34,090 bases of DNA from Candidatus Gottesmanbacteria bacterium (GTDB lineage Bacteria > Patescibacteriota > Microgenomatia > UBA10105 > UBA927): contig JACPFZ010000046.1 in assembly GCA_016182725.1 (NCBI GenBank), forward strand, positions 1-34,090. The letters are read 5' to 3'. A program made the translations under genes and the position numbers. The notes under the pieces were generated by a model, which had not been told where the DNA came from, did not search any database, and worked only from the letters and a program-made list of their open reading frames with translations. Shown here piece by piece: positions 1 to 7,755 of this stretch (positions are counted from its first letter, which is position 1; every line of letters starts with the position of its first letter).

Positions 1-2
1 AT

Positions 3-35
3 CGGAGAGTTCGCCAGCAACTGGTAAAGCTATGA
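3..35 (+). CDS. C-terminal end of an upstream gene (partial)
   Basis: An open frame enters from the left edge and encodes RRVRQQLVKL before a TGA at 33-35. It overlaps the grpE start by 4 nt (ATGA at 32-35), a typical sign of translational coupling. In many bacteria the gene before grpE is hrcA, but ten residues are too few to identify it, so that name is only a positional guess. No Shine-Dalgarno site is visible before grpE, which fits coupling. Confidence 0.35.
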   Translation, partial: RRVRQQLVKL

Positions 36-463
36 CGAAGAAAGATGAACGAATACCGGAACACGTTGAGGAATGGAAAACTAAGTATTTGCGAGCACTT
101 GCGGATTATCAAAATTTAGAACGACGGGTTCGTCAAGAACGCCAAGAGCTGAGAGAACGTTTATCAGAGGAGATTATTCATAGTTTATTGGTGTACTTTG
201 ATGAAATACAAAAGGCAGAAAAGCATGTAAAAGATCCAGGATTAACGTTGGTCGTCAAAAGACTTGATGCCTGGTTAGCGTATCACAAGGTGAAGCAGAT
301 GGATGTTTTACACAAGCAATTTAATCCGCATGAAATGGAATGTGTGGAAGTTGTTGAAGGAAACAAGGATAATGAGGTAGCGGAGGAAGTGCGACCGGGA
401 TATATGATCGGAGATAAAGTTTTGCGGGTCGCTCAGGTGAAAGTCGGGAAGTTGCCCGCCTAA
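32..463 (+). CDS. grpE: GrpE nucleotide exchange factor (short form)
   Basis: GrpE is the cytoplasmic dimer that exchanges ADP for ATP on DnaK. At 143 aa it is shorter than the usual ~190 aa because the acidic, disordered N-terminus is almost absent. The family signature KYLRALADYQNLERR lies at residues ~18-32, at the end of the long coiled coil. The beta-wing region near the C-terminus (FNPHEMECVEVV, then GYMIGDKVLRVAQVKV) is also clear. It is followed by dnaK 118 nt downstream, the classical order. I chose the ATG at 32 because it overlaps the preceding stop codon. No CIRCE operator (TTAGCACTC-N9-GAGTGCTAA) is visible in the window; it could lie upstream. Confidence 0.95.
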   Translation: MTKKDERIPEHVEEWKTKYLRALADYQNLERRVRQERQELRERLSEEIIHSLLVYFDEIQKAEKHVKDPGLTLVVKRLDAWLAYHKVKQMDVLHKQFNPHEMECVEVVEGNKDNEVAEEVRPGYMIGDKVLRVAQVKVGKLPA

Positions 464-468
464 CCTTA

Positions 469-507
469 CTTTGAGCCTTTTTAATTCTATTCGAATACGG
501 CTCAAAG
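469..507 (+). repeat. 9-bp inverted repeat between grpE and dnaK
   Basis: CTTTGAGCC (469-477) and GGCTCAAAG (499-507) are a perfect 9-bp inverted repeat with a 21-nt loop, starting six bases after the grpE stop. There is no T-tract after the second arm, so it is not a standard terminator. It could stabilise the grpE mRNA 3' end or weaken readthrough into dnaK. Confidence 0.55.
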
Positions 508-512
508 AGCGG

Positions 513-557
513 TTGAGCGGCGGGTTCAAGAATCTCTAATCCAATGCTTTGCATTGG
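513..557 (+). promoter_or_regulatory. candidate dnaK promoter and adjoining 7-bp hairpin
   Basis: TTGAGC (513-518) and TCTAAT (535-540) are separated by 16 nt and resemble a housekeeping promoter (4/6 and 5/6 matches). Directly after it CCAATGC-TTT-GCATTGG (541-557) forms a perfect 7-bp stem with a three-base loop. It ends 13 nt before the dnaK ribosome-binding site. The predicted start site would fall inside this palindrome, so the hairpin could form only in readthrough RNA from grpE, or it may be a DNA operator. Confidence 0.35.
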
Positions 558-581
558 AAAGAGCTTCTAGAAAGGTACTTT

Positions 582-2468
582 ATGGCAAAAATAATCGGTA
601 TTGATCTTGGAACCACAAATTCATGTGTGGCAGTCATGGAGGGTGGAGCTCCAAAAGTGATTTATTCGGCCGAAGGAAGAAACGTCATCCCCTCGGTTGT
701 GGACCCTGTGAAAAATATCGTGGGAGATGTCGCTAAGCGTCAGATGGTGATAAACCCTAAATCTACGATTTTTTCCGTCAAGCGTTTGATGGGACGAAAA
801 TTTAGTGACAAAAGCGTTGCTTACGACCTGAAATGGCTTCCGTACGCCATAAAATCCGGGAAAAACGCCATGGTGGTCGTGGAAGTGGAAGGCCGGCAAT
901 TTACCCCGCAGGAAGTTTCCGCAAAAATTTTATCTAAAATCAAAGCAGACGCCGAGCATTATCTGGGCGAACCGGTCAAGCAAGCCGTCATTACGGTCCC
1001 TGCATATTTTGATGACAGCCAAAGGCAAGCAACCAAGCAGGCAGGGGAAATTGCAGGACTTGAAGTCTTGCGTATTCTGAACGAACCCACAGCAGCGGCT
1101 CTTGCGTACGGACTTGACAAGAAAAATGTGCATACCATCGCGGTCTACGATTTAGGAGGCGGAACGTTTGATATTTCCGTTCTTGAGCTTGGAGATGGCG
1201 TGTATGAAGTCAAGGCAACCAACGGCGATACGCACTTGGGCGGCGATGACTTTGATAAAGTGATTTTGGACTTCTTTGCGGAAGAGTTTAAAAAAGAGCA
1301 CGGCGTGGATTTGCGGAAAGATCCGCAGGCTCTGCAACGGTTGCGCGATGCGGCGGAGAAAGCAAAAATTGAGCTTTCTTCATCCATGGAAGCAGAGATT
1401 AACCTCCCCTTTATTACTCAAGGCAAAGAAGGGCCACTGCACCTTGTGATGAAGCTGAATCGTGCCAAACTGGAAGCACTCGCCAGCGATTTGATTGCCA
1501 AAACCATCGAGCCAGTCAAAAAGTGTTTGGCTGATGCAAAAAAGAGCGCGAGCGAGATTAACGAAGTGGTCCTCGTCGGCGGCATGACGCGGATGCCGAA
1601 AGTCATCGAAGTTGTCAAAAACTTTTTTGGAAAAGATCCGAATCGGTCCGTGAACCCTGACGAAGTGGTGGCTGTGGGAGCCGCGGTGCAGGCAGGAGTT
1701 CTCTCCGGCGACGTCAAAGATGTTGTTTTACTGGATGTGACCCCTTTGACGCTTGGCGTTGAAACATTGGGCGGAGTGTCTACGCCGCTTATCTTGCGAA
1801 ATACTACGGTGCCGACGAGCAAATCGGAAATTTTCTCAACTGCAGCTGATAACCAAACGTCCGTTGAAATTAATGTCCTCCAGGGCGAGCGGCCGATGGC
1901 AACGGACAATAAATCTCTGGGCAGGTTTGTGCTTTCTGGCATTCCCGCTTCCCCCCGTGGTGTACCGCAGATTGAAGTGACGTTTGACATTGATGCAAGC
2001 GGGATCCTGAATGTGACGGCGAAAGACAAGGCAACAGGGAAAGTGAGTACGATTAAAATTACCGGCTCCACCGGTCTTTCCAAAGACGAGATTGAGAAGA
2101 TGAAGAAAGAGGCGGAAGAGCACGCGGCGGAAGATACGGCCAAAAAGGAGCGCATTGAAGTACGAAATCGCGCTGACAACATGCTTTACGTGGCGGAAAA
2201 AACGCTCAAAGATGCCGGCGACAAGGCAAAAGAAGAAGACAAAAAGATGGTAGACAGTAAGATGAAGGAATTAAAAGATATTTTAGAAACGGGAAGTAAG
2301 GAAGACTTGGAAACCAAAACCAGCGAACTTTCCGATGCCGTCCAAAAGGTGGGCGCCGCGGCGTATCAAAATCCGCCAGCTGGACAACCCGGCTCACAGG
2401 AAGCTCCATCAGAGGACGGACAAAAGAAAGAAGAGAAGAAGGTGGAAGAAGGAGAGGTGGTAAGTTAA
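582..2468 (+). CDS. dnaK: DnaK (Hsp70) chaperone
   Basis: This is the ATP-dependent Hsp70 chaperone of the cytosol, working with GrpE and DnaJ encoded on either side. The protein is 628 aa, a normal length. The nucleotide-binding domain begins [15 protein letters not shown] and carries the second phosphate motif DLGGGTFD near residue 190. The hydrophobic interdomain linker VVLLDVTPL lies near residue 385, followed by the beta-sandwich substrate domain and helical lid. The tail is rich in Gly, Pro, Glu and Lys. I chose ATG 582 over an in-frame ATG 33 nt upstream because only this start gives the conserved N-terminus and has AAAGG (571-575) six bases before it. Confidence 0.98.
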   Translation: MAKIIGIDLGTTNSCVAVMEGGAPKVIYSAEGRNVIPSVVDPVKNIVGDVAKRQMVINPKSTIFSVKRLMGRKFSDKSVAYDLKWLPYAIKSGKNAMVVVEVEGRQFTPQEVSAKILSKIKADAEHYLGEPVKQAVITVPAYFDDSQRQATKQAGEIAGLEVLRILNEPTAAALAYGLDKKNVHTIAVYDLGGGTFDISVLELGDGVYEVKATNGDTHLGGDDFDKVILDFFAEEFKKEHGVDLRKDPQALQRLRDAAEKAKIELSSSMEAEINLPFITQGKEGPLHLVMKLNRAKLEALASDLIAKTIEPVKKCLADAKKSASEINEVVLVGGMTRMPKVIEVVKNFFGKDPNRSVNPDEVVAVGAAVQAGVLSGDVKDVVLLDVTPLTLGVETLGGVSTPLILRNTTVPTSKSEIFSTAADNQTSVEINVLQGERPMATDNKSLGRFVLSGIPASPRGVPQIEVTFDIDASGILNVTAKDKATGKVSTIKITGSTGLSKDEIEKMKKEAEEHAAEDTAKKERIEVRNRADNMLYVAEKTLKDAGDKAKEEDKKMVDSKMKELKDILETGSKEDLETKTSELSDAVQKVGAAAYQNPPAGQPGSQEAPSEDGQKKEEKKVEEGEVVS

Positions 2469-2509
2469 TTATCAAATTATCAAATTGCGAATTATCACAA
2501 CGAGAACAA

Positions 2510-2529
2510 GGGCGCGCGTAAGCGCGCCC
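2510..2529 (+). repeat. GC-rich 8-bp hairpin between dnaK and dnaJ
   Basis: GGGCGCGC (2510-2517) and GCGCGCCC (2522-2529) pair perfectly around GTAA, a GNRA-type tetraloop, giving a very stable hairpin. No U-tract follows, so it is more likely a 3'-end stabiliser or pause site than an intrinsic terminator. It sits just upstream of the dnaJ -10 box. Confidence 0.6.
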
Positions 2530-2535
2530 AATTGA

Positions 2536-2541
2536 TATAAT
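2536..2541 (+). promoter_or_regulatory. -10 box of dnaJ
   Basis: A perfect TATAAT ends 10 nt before the dnaJ ATG (2552), so transcription should start at about 2548 and leave a leader of only ~4 nt. No good -35 element is present at the right distance, because the GC-rich hairpin occupies that position. Confidence 0.55.
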
Positions 2542-2551
2542 AGAGGAATCT

Positions 2552-3457
2552 ATGGCAACGAAACGCGATTATTATGAAGTGTTGGGAGTTTCTAAAGGCG
2601 CCTCAAGCGATGAAATCAAGAAGGCATATCGGAAGCTGGCGTTGGAGTGGCATCCGGACAGAAATAAAGCCTCAAATGCCAATGAGAAGTTTAAAGAAAT
2701 CAACGAGGCATACGCGGTGTTATCCGATGCGCAGAAAAAATCCACGTATGACCAATTCGGCCATGCCGCCTTCGCCCCCGGTGGGGGCTTCGGCGGACAA
2801 GGCCGCGAAGGACCATTTGGTGGATTTCGCCAACAGGGACCTTTTACCTATTACTACTCAACCGGCGGTCCGCCAGCTGGCGGAGGCATGCCATTTGGCG
2901 ATGTGGAAGGCTTTGATCCGTTTGAGATCTTTGAGCAGTTTTTTGGCGGCGGTTTTTCTCGTTCGGCAGGCGCTCGACCGCGGCGCGAAGTGTATCAGAT
3001 AACGATTGATTTTGTGGAGGCAGTAAAAGGAACAACCAAGGAGATTCATTTGCCGAGGGGTCGCGCTGGTGAAGGATCAGTGCGCAAAACCATTAAAATC
3101 CCAGCAGGCGTCGATACCGGTTCGCGCATCCGGTTTGAGGATTTTGAGATGGTCATTGAAGTGCGACCGGACAAGCACTTCCGACGGGAAGGAAACGATG
3201 TCTTTATTGACTATGAAATTTCGTTTGCGCAGGCTGCTCTTGGTGTGGTTGCCGATGTGCCAACCATTGACGGAGACGTAAAAATCCGCATTCAGCCGGG
3301 CACCCAGCCGGGAACTTTGATCCGTCTACGGGGCAAAGGCATCCCTCATGTCCAAAGTGGCGGTCGGGGAGATGAGTACGTCAAAATCAGCCTTCAGGTT
3401 CCCACGCATCTTTCGCGCCGACAGCGCCAGCTTCTTGAAGAGCTTGACCATGGGTAG
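2552..3457 (+). CDS. dnaJ: DnaJ-type co-chaperone without zinc finger
   Basis: J-domain protein of 301 aa that stimulates DnaK ATPase activity and delivers substrates. Residues ~5-70 form the J domain with the catalytic HPD triad (WHPDRN). A Gly/Phe-rich linker (~75-150) follows, then two C-terminal beta domains with the conserved tail [15 protein letters not shown]. The four CxxCxGxG zinc motifs of class-A DnaJ are absent, so by architecture it is class B (CbpA-like). It follows dnaK by 83 nt and may be the main partner of this DnaK. Its G/F linker holds two palindromic DNA segments (2774-2788 and 2869-2884). Confidence 0.93.
   Translation: MATKRDYYEVLGVSKGASSDEIKKAYRKLALEWHPDRNKASNANEKFKEINEAYAVLSDAQKKSTYDQFGHAAFAPGGGFGGQGREGPFGGFRQQGPFTYYYSTGGPPAGGGMPFGDVEGFDPFEIFEQFFGGGFSRSAGARPRREVYQITIDFVEAVKGTTKEIHLPRGRAGEGSVRKTIKIPAGVDTGSRIRFEDFEMVIEVRPDKHFRREGNDVFIDYEISFAQAALGVVADVPTIDGDVKIRIQPGTQPGTLIRLRGKGIPHVQSGGRGDEYVKISLQVPTHLSRRQRQLLEELDHG
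2869..2884 (+). repeat. 16-bp perfect palindrome within dnaJ
   Basis: TCCGCCAGCTGGCGGA is perfectly self-complementary and encodes part of the Gly/Pro linker. The 12-mer TCCGCCAGCTGG recurs at 2379-2390 in the disordered dnaK tail. TCCGCCAGC recurs at 10076-10084 upstream of the Lon-like gene. This suggests a small palindromic repeat family tolerated in disordered protein segments; three partial copies is thin evidence. Confidence 0.4.
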
Positions 3458-3471
3458 AATCGTGGTATAAT
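3444..3471 (+). promoter_or_regulatory. strong promoter of the nusA operon
   Basis: TTGACC (3444-3449), a 16-nt spacer and TATAAT (3466-3471), with an extended -10 TG one base before the hexamer. It lies across the end of dnaJ. The predicted start is near 3478, giving a leader of ~150 nt before nusA that begins with a terminator-like hairpin. Confidence 0.7.
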
Positions 3472-3496
3472 GAAGGGTAGTTGAGAGGTTTGAAGA

Positions 3497-3518
3497 GGTG
3501 GGTTGACCCACCTTTTTT
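3497..3518 (+). terminator. intrinsic terminator or attenuator in the nusA leader
   Basis: GGTGGG (3497-3502) and CCCACC (3507-3512) form a 6-bp GC stem with a TTGA loop, followed directly by six Ts (3513-3518). It can terminate the dnaJ transcript. Because the nusA promoter lies upstream of it, it also acts only ~20 nt into the nusA leader and could attenuate that operon. Confidence 0.7.
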
Positions 3519-3549
3519 ATTAAGATTTGTTAAAAGGACAAAAATGGTC

Positions 3550-3622
3550 ACTCCGTAACATAAGAATGTACGGAGTACAGAAACACTAAAGCTCTTCGCT
3601 ATAAAGCGAATCGCTAAGTGTT
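3550..3622 (+). promoter_or_regulatory. structured nusA leader
   Basis: ACTCCGTA (3550-3557) pairs with TACGGAGT (3569-3576), a perfect 8-bp stem. Then AACACT (3582-3587) pairs with AGTGTT (3617-3622) and encloses TTCGCT (3595-3600) paired with AGCGAA (3605-3610), a nested hairpin with an ATAA loop. The last stem ends six bases before the nusA ATG, and no Shine-Dalgarno sequence is visible. The leader could control translation or transcription of nusA. I do not recognise a known riboswitch class. Confidence 0.5.
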
Positions 3623-3628
3623 ACTAGT

Positions 3629-4702
3629 ATGCCAGCGATAGTTCGAAGCGAATTTTCATTAGCGTTAAATCAAGTTGCCACCGAGCGGGGGATTGATCCT
3701 GCGGTTGTATTAGATACGATCAAGGCGGCTATTGTTGCCGCGTACCGCAAAGACTATGGCGCGGATGAGATTGAGACCCTTTCTGTGGAGCTTAATTCTG
3801 ACACAGGGGAAGCAAAAATTTTTAAAGAAGGGAAAGACATTACTCCTCCGGGATTTGGCCGGATCGCTGCCCAGACTGCCAAGCAAGTTATTCTGCAGCG
3901 GATCCGTGAGGCAGAAAAACAGGCAGTATTAGCCGACTATCAAACAAAAGTCGGCTCTATTGCCTCCGGAATGATTCTTCGGTTTGACGGTCCCAATGTG
4001 ATTGTAGATATTGGCCGCACGCAGGCAGTGATGCCGCCACAGGAGCAAAGTCAGGGCGAGCGCTACCACCTCAACCAGCGCTTGACCTTCTATATTGAAG
4101 GCATCCGTGAGACGTTGCGCGGCAACGAAATCATTGTTTCCCGAGCACATAAGGGGCTCGTGGAGGGACTCTTCCGTCGCGAAGTGCCGGAAGTGGCAAG
4201 TGGTGCGGTCATCCTTAAGATTACAGCACGGGAAGCCGGCGGACGCACAAAAGTCGCAGTCGCCTCCACGCAGTCCGGTGTGGATCCGGTCGGTTCGTGT
4301 GTTGGACAAAAGGGCGTGCGCGTTCAGGCAGTGATTGGCGAACTCGGGGGAAACGAAAAAGTGGATATCATTCAGTGGAGTGAGGATTCCAAACAGCTTA
4401 TCATGGCGGCTCTCGCCCCTGCCAAAGACCTCGAAGTCGTCCTCAACGAAGCCAAAAAATTCGCAGAAGTACTGGTGCCAGATGATCAGCTTTCGTTGGC
4501 CATTGGTCGGGATGGACAGAATGTACGACTGGCAGCGAAGCTCACGGGGTGGAAGATTGATATTCGCGGGAAGGGAGCGCCATTAGTCCCCAGAACAATA
4601 CCTCCCGCGCTCACCGATAGTCAAGTGGTGACCCCGACTCCCACCAAAGAAGCAAAACCAGAAGAACCAACTATTGAAAGTCAGTCTTTGCAGAACACCT
4701 AA
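3629..4702 (+). CDS. nusA: NusA transcription termination/antitermination factor
   Basis: NusA binds RNA polymerase and nascent RNA and promotes pausing, hairpin-dependent termination and antitermination. The protein is 357 aa: an N-terminal polymerase-binding domain (~1-105, starting ...SEFSLALNQVATERGI), an S1 domain (~108-175) and two KH domains (~180-320). The first KH motif GSCVGQKGVRVQAV and the second SLAIGRDGQNVRLA are intact. The acidic C-terminal repeats of E. coli NusA are absent, as in many bacteria. It is first in an operon with infB (36-nt gap) and a DHH-family gene. The terminator-bearing leader raises the possibility of autoregulation. Confidence 0.97.
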   Translation: MPAIVRSEFSLALNQVATERGIDPAVVLDTIKAAIVAAYRKDYGADEIETLSVELNSDTGEAKIFKEGKDITPPGFGRIAAQTAKQVILQRIREAEKQAVLADYQTKVGSIASGMILRFDGPNVIVDIGRTQAVMPPQEQSQGERYHLNQRLTFYIEGIRETLRGNEIIVSRAHKGLVEGLFRREVPEVASGAVILKITAREAGGRTKVAVASTQSGVDPVGSCVGQKGVRVQAVIGELGGNEKVDIIQWSEDSKQLIMAALAPAKDLEVVLNEAKKFAEVLVPDDQLSLAIGRDGQNVRLAAKLTGWKIDIRGKGAPLVPRTIPPALTDSQVVTPTPTKEAKPEEPTIESQSLQNT

Positions 4703-4737
4703 GTTTATGAGGAAAGGCTGGGTGTTGGTAAATAATT

Positions 4738-6228
4738 ATGGCAGAGAAACAACAAATATATTCAGTGCGGCCGCCCATTGTGGCGGTACTTGGGCATGTC
4801 AATCACGGGAAAACTTCTCTTCTTGATTTCATCCGCAAGACCCACGTTGCCGCCGGCGAGCATGGGGGCATCACCCAGTCAATCGGAGCATATCAAATTA
4901 GTCTAGCTTCCGATACCGGGAATCAAGATATCAAAACAGATCAGAAAATTACGTTTATTGATACGCCGGGCCACGAAGCGTTTGCAAAAATGCGCTCACG
5001 TGGCGCAAATGTAGCTGATATCGCTATTCTCGTCGTGGCAGCAGACGATAGCGTCAAACCACAGACCAAAGAATCCATAGACGAGATTCATGCTGCAGAT
5101 ATTCCTATGATTGTGGCGGTAACAAAAATTGACTTGCCGACGGCACATATCAACAAAGTCAAGCAGGATTTGGCAAAAGTTGGGGTACAGGTGGAAGGGT
5201 TTGGCGGGGATGTGCCCATGGTTCCCGTGTCCGCCAAAACAGGCAAAGGAGTGAGTGATTTATTGGATGTTATTCTTTTAGTTGCAGAGATGAAAGGACT
5301 GAGGGGAGATGCAGAGGCGCCGCTGGAGGCAGTAGTCATTGAAACAAAGCTTGATCGGGGGAAAGGGATGGTAGCCTCTGTTGTTGTGAAACAAGGAAGT
5401 GTAACCGTTGGTATGCCACTGTTTGAGGGAGCAACACAGGTTGCGAAAGTGCGGGCACTGTTTGATGAGTATGGGAAGCGGATTGCTGTGGCTCTCCCCG
5501 GAAAACCGGCTGAAGTGCTTGGGTTTACTCGACTGCCGCTGGTGGGTGCAATCGTGCGGTCAAAGGCGTTTCTCACCCCTGTTGCCGCTTCTGCGACTGT
5601 TCAAAAAAGCGCTGTCTTGCCTGACTTTCTCAAACCAATTGAGGAGGCGGAAAAGAAAAAACTTACCGTCATTATAAAAGCCGATACTGCAGGCTCACTG
5701 GAGGCGATTCTCCATGCCCTGGATGAGCGAGTTACCATTGTGGGCAGTGGTATAGGAGATATAACCGAAGCAGATGTGCTTTTGGCAAAGCCGAGCAACG
5801 CTTTTATCGTGGGTTTTAACGTCAAAGCACGGCCGGCAGTAGAAAAATTAGCCCAGACGGAAAAAGTCGTTTACAGAACGTACGCGATTATTTACGAACT
5901 CCTGAGTGAGCTTGAGGAAGTGATGTTGGGTACGGGCGAGGTGATAACCAAAGAACGGGAATTAGGAGTAGGTCAGATCATCGCTGAATTTCCGTATGAA
6001 AAAACCCGGATCGCCGGCACGAAAATTCTCTCCGGTCGTCTTGCCCGCGGTGATAGTGTCAAAGTTTTGCGGGGAGATACAGAGATTGCCCGAGCTAAAA
6101 TTAAATCCATCAGGCGCGGTCGCGAAGAGGTGACGCGGACAGACGGAAACATGGAATGCGGCGTTCTTTTTGACCGGATAGTTGATTTTACGCTTCAAGA
6201 TGCTATAATCGCCATGTCTGTGGGCTAA
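4738..6228 (+). CDS. infB: Translation initiation factor IF-2 (short form)
   Basis: GTPase that brings initiator tRNA to the ribosome and promotes subunit joining. At 496 aa it consists only of the G domain, domain II, the IF-2-specific domain 3 and the C-terminal fMet-tRNA-binding domain; the variable N-terminal region (hundreds of residues in E. coli) is missing. G1 reads GHVNHGKT (residues 19-26), where the family normally has GHVDHGKT. G3 is DTPGHEAF. G4 is TKID (129-132) rather than NKxD. G5 is SAK. The two substitutions sit in nucleotide-contacting loops. The gene ends one base before the next start codon. Confidence 0.96.
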   Translation: MAEKQQIYSVRPPIVAVLGHVNHGKTSLLDFIRKTHVAAGEHGGITQSIGAYQISLASDTGNQDIKTDQKITFIDTPGHEAFAKMRSRGANVADIAILVVAADDSVKPQTKESIDEIHAADIPMIVAVTKIDLPTAHINKVKQDLAKVGVQVEGFGGDVPMVPVSAKTGKGVSDLLDVILLVAEMKGLRGDAEAPLEAVVIETKLDRGKGMVASVVVKQGSVTVGMPLFEGATQVAKVRALFDEYGKRIAVALPGKPAEVLGFTRLPLVGAIVRSKAFLTPVAASATVQKSAVLPDFLKPIEEAEKKKLTVIIKADTAGSLEAILHALDERVTIVGSGIGDITEADVLLAKPSNAFIVGFNVKARPAVEKLAQTEKVVYRTYAIIYELLSELEEVMLGTGEVITKERELGVGQIIAEFPYEKTRIAGTKILSGRLARGDSVKVLRGDTEIARAKIKSIRRGREEVTRTDGNMECGVLFDRIVDFTLQDAIIAMSVG

Positions 6229-6229
6229 T

Positions 6230-7114
6230 ATGGATATACAAGCAGATGTTGCCAAAATAAAAGATCTTGTGAGTGGCGCCAACGACGTACTCATCGTCAC
6301 CCATGAGCATCCCACGTTTGACAGTATCGGGAGTAGTCTCGCGCTGTATTTAGGTCTGGTGAGTTTAGGAAAAAAAGTCACCATAGTCTGTCCTGACCCC
6401 ATGACTGTTGAGCTCTCGAGTTTTGTGGGCGTGAACAGAATTGCTGGTGAAATTGGCAAAAAAAATTTTGTGATTTCTTTAGACTACGTCGAAGGCTCTA
6501 TAGAAAAGGTAAGCTACAATATTGACGGCAATACGTTTAATCTCGTCATTGAACCGCGAGTTGGCTTCCCGCCGTTTTCGAGTGACAAAGTACATTATTC
6601 CAACGCGGGCGGAGCCGCGGATGTGATTTTCACCATAGATACGATTCACCTTGGGGGACTCAAAAAACTATACGAGGGGGATAAGGAATTGTTTGCGACC
6701 AAGCCGGTCGTGAATGTGGATCGTCACCCAAATAATGTGCACTTTGGTCAGGTAAATATGGTAGATCCTCAAGCATCATCAACGACCGAGCTCGTGGGGC
6801 AACTTCTCCAGGCACTGGGAGTTGTCTTTACCGAAGATATTGCAACGAATCTCCTCAATGCACTTTATGGAGGTACGAATGGTTTTCAAAATCCTGCGGT
6901 CACCGCAGCGGCATTTGACGTGGCAGCTTCTGCGGTCAAAGCAGGAGGCAGGAGGTTTCGTCGGCTGGGAGAAACAGTTACCACGCCGCCCGCAGTAACA
7001 CCCGGGTCGGTTGTACGACCAGTTCAGCCCCCTGCATCAGTGCAAAACCAATCAGGACAAGCCCCTGCAGACTGGCTTAAACCTAAGATCTTCAAAAGTT
7101 CCAATCTCATCTAA
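6230..7114 (+). CDS. DHH-family protein with degenerate active site
   Basis: The overall pattern matches the DHH phosphoesterase family (NrnA/RecJ-like), which degrades short RNA oligonucleotides or pAp. NrnA-type genes often lie in the nusA-infB-rpsO-pnp neighbourhood, as here. However, metal ligands are missing. The usual PDGDAxGSS reads PTFDSIGSS (residues 28-36), and the DHH triad reads DRH (D164-R165-H166, followed by PNN). The N-terminal phosphate-acceptor fold and the VDPQASSTTELV stretch are retained. The Pro-rich tail (~240-294) looks disordered. It may be inactive or have changed its chemistry. Start at ATG 6230, one base after the infB stop, implies tight coupling. Confidence 0.75.
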   Translation: MDIQADVAKIKDLVSGANDVLIVTHEHPTFDSIGSSLALYLGLVSLGKKVTIVCPDPMTVELSSFVGVNRIAGEIGKKNFVISLDYVEGSIEKVSYNIDGNTFNLVIEPRVGFPPFSSDKVHYSNAGGAADVIFTIDTIHLGGLKKLYEGDKELFATKPVVNVDRHPNNVHFGQVNMVDPQASSTTELVGQLLQALGVVFTEDIATNLLNALYGGTNGFQNPAVTAAAFDVAASAVKAGGRRFRRLGETVTTPPAVTPGSVVRPVQPPASVQNQSGQAPADWLKPKIFKSSNLI

Positions 7115-7118
7115 CTTC

Positions 7119-7147
7119 TTGTAAATGACAACGGAATAGTGTAAAAT
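7119..7147 (+). promoter_or_regulatory. rpsO promoter
   Basis: TTGTAA (7119-7124), a 17-nt spacer and TAAAAT (7142-7147) form a plausible promoter that begins just after the DHH gene. Transcription should start near 7154, leaving a ~45-nt leader. That leader holds a hairpin, GGAGC (7158-7162) with GCTCC (7171-7175), followed by TTTT. The hairpin could be a weak terminator for the upstream operon or a site for S15 feedback control. Confidence 0.5.
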
Positions 7148-7198
7148 ACAGGATGTTGGAGCGAGCTTAGGCTCCTTTTCACTTATTGTTTACCTTTT

Positions 7199-7612
7199 AT
7201 GGCAGTAAAAAAGATTACAAAGAAAGCCCCGAAAGCAGAAAAATCTACTATTATTACGGTTGCGAAAGCAGGAAAAGCCCCTCGTCCCGCTTCTGCGGGA
7301 TCGGGACAAGCATCCAAGGCCAAGAAAGCGGAACAGTCAACGGTGCAATCTCCCAGTGAAGACAAGCAGGTGATTATCGCGCAGTTTCAAGTCAAAGAAG
7401 GCGACACCGGCAGTCCCGAAGTGCAGATTGCGCTTCTCACGAGTAGAATCGAGAAGCTTATCGGGCATCTCAAAAGTAATCCTGCGGATAATCATTCCCG
7501 CCGGGGACTCTTGGGGATTGTCAGTAAGCGCCGAAGACTATTGAATTATTTGGGAAAAAAGAATAGCAAACGGTATAAGGAAGTTTCGAAAAGATTAGGC
7601 CTTACGAAGTAG
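7199..7612 (+). CDS. rpsO: 30S ribosomal protein S15 with N-terminal extension
   Basis: S15 binds the central domain of 16S rRNA and starts platform assembly. The canonical ~89-residue four-helix protein occupies residues ~50-137 and includes [17 protein letters not shown], the conserved [22 protein letters not shown] region and a C-terminal KRLGLTK. It is preceded by a ~48-residue extension rich in Lys, Ala, Ser and Pro, which family members normally lack. Part of this extension is encoded by a palindromic DNA segment (7284-7307). ATG 7199 is the natural start from the rpsO promoter. An internal start giving a standard S15 is possible but none is obvious. pnp follows 143 nt downstream, as in many bacteria. 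Confidence 0.93.
   Translation: MAVKKITKKAPKAEKSTIITVAKAGKAPRPASAGSGQASKAKKAEQSTVQSPSEDKQVIIAQFQVKEGDTGSPEVQIALLTSRIEKLIGHLKSNPADNHSRRGLLGIVSKRRRLLNYLGKKNSKRYKEVSKRLGLTK
7284..7307 (+). repeat. palindromic segment inside the S15 extension
   Basis: TCCCGC (7285-7290) pairs with GCGGGA (7295-7300) around TTCT. GTCCCG (7284-7289) can alternatively pair with CGGGAC (7302-7307). It encodes [10 protein letters not shown] within the disordered N-terminal extension. This looks like a small palindromic repeat inserted in frame, but only one copy of this type is present in the window. Confidence 0.45.
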
Positions 7613-7720
7613 TATACCCATCTTACTCCGGTTTGCACCCTAAAAAATTCCAATTTTTCAGGGGAAAAAACGGATTATGGTGAAAAGTTAACAACTTTTT
7701 ACCATAAGATGGGTGGATAC
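7612..7720 (+). ncRNA. structured RNA element between rpsO and pnp (three-helix junction)
   Basis: Three helices can form together. The closing helix pairs CCCATC (7617-7622) with GATGGG (7708-7713), extended by GTAT (7612-7615) with ATAC (7717-7720). The second hairpin pairs CCCTAAAAAATT (7638-7649) with AATTTTTCAGGG (7652-7663) with one mismatch, and may extend through CCG/CGG (7628-7630, 7671-7673). The third pairs TTATGGTGAAAAGTT (7675-7689) with AACTTTTTACCATAA (7693-7707), 15 bp with one G-T. There is no T-tract, so it is not a simple terminator. In E. coli the rpsO-pnp interval also holds a hairpin, cut by RNase III for pnp autoregulation. A similar role here is inference. Confidence 0.55.
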
Positions 7721-7744
7721 TGAAACAAACCTAAGTTTTTTTAG

Positions 7745-7750
7745 TATAAT
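7745..7750 (+). promoter_or_regulatory. -10 box of pnp (leaderless)
   Basis: TATAAT ends five bases before the pnp ATG at 7756. The predicted start is at or next to the A of the start codon, so this promoter would yield a leaderless mRNA. The 17-nt-spaced -35 position reads GAAACA (3/6). No Shine-Dalgarno sequence precedes the ATG. Confidence 0.6.
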
Positions 7751-7755
7751 TCCTC

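Noticed and set aside
1-600. CIRCE operator of HrcA near grpE or dnaK
   Set aside because: No TTAGCACTC/GAGTGCTAA dyad is present here; it may lie upstream of the window.
1418-2182. Long minus-strand ORF (254 codons) opposite dnaK
   Set aside because: It mirrors dnaK codons, is Ser/Thr-rich and low in meaning, and has no homology or ribosome-binding site; dnaK is certain on the other strand.
3470-3484. Mini-ORF ATG-AAG-GGT-AGT-TGA as a leader peptide for nusA
   Set aside because: Its ATG lies within the -10 box, so RNA from that promoter would not contain it.
6204-6209. TATAAT near the end of infB as a promoter for the DHH gene
   Set aside because: It is coding sequence with no -35, and the one-base gap indicates cotranscription; it is kept only as a possibility.
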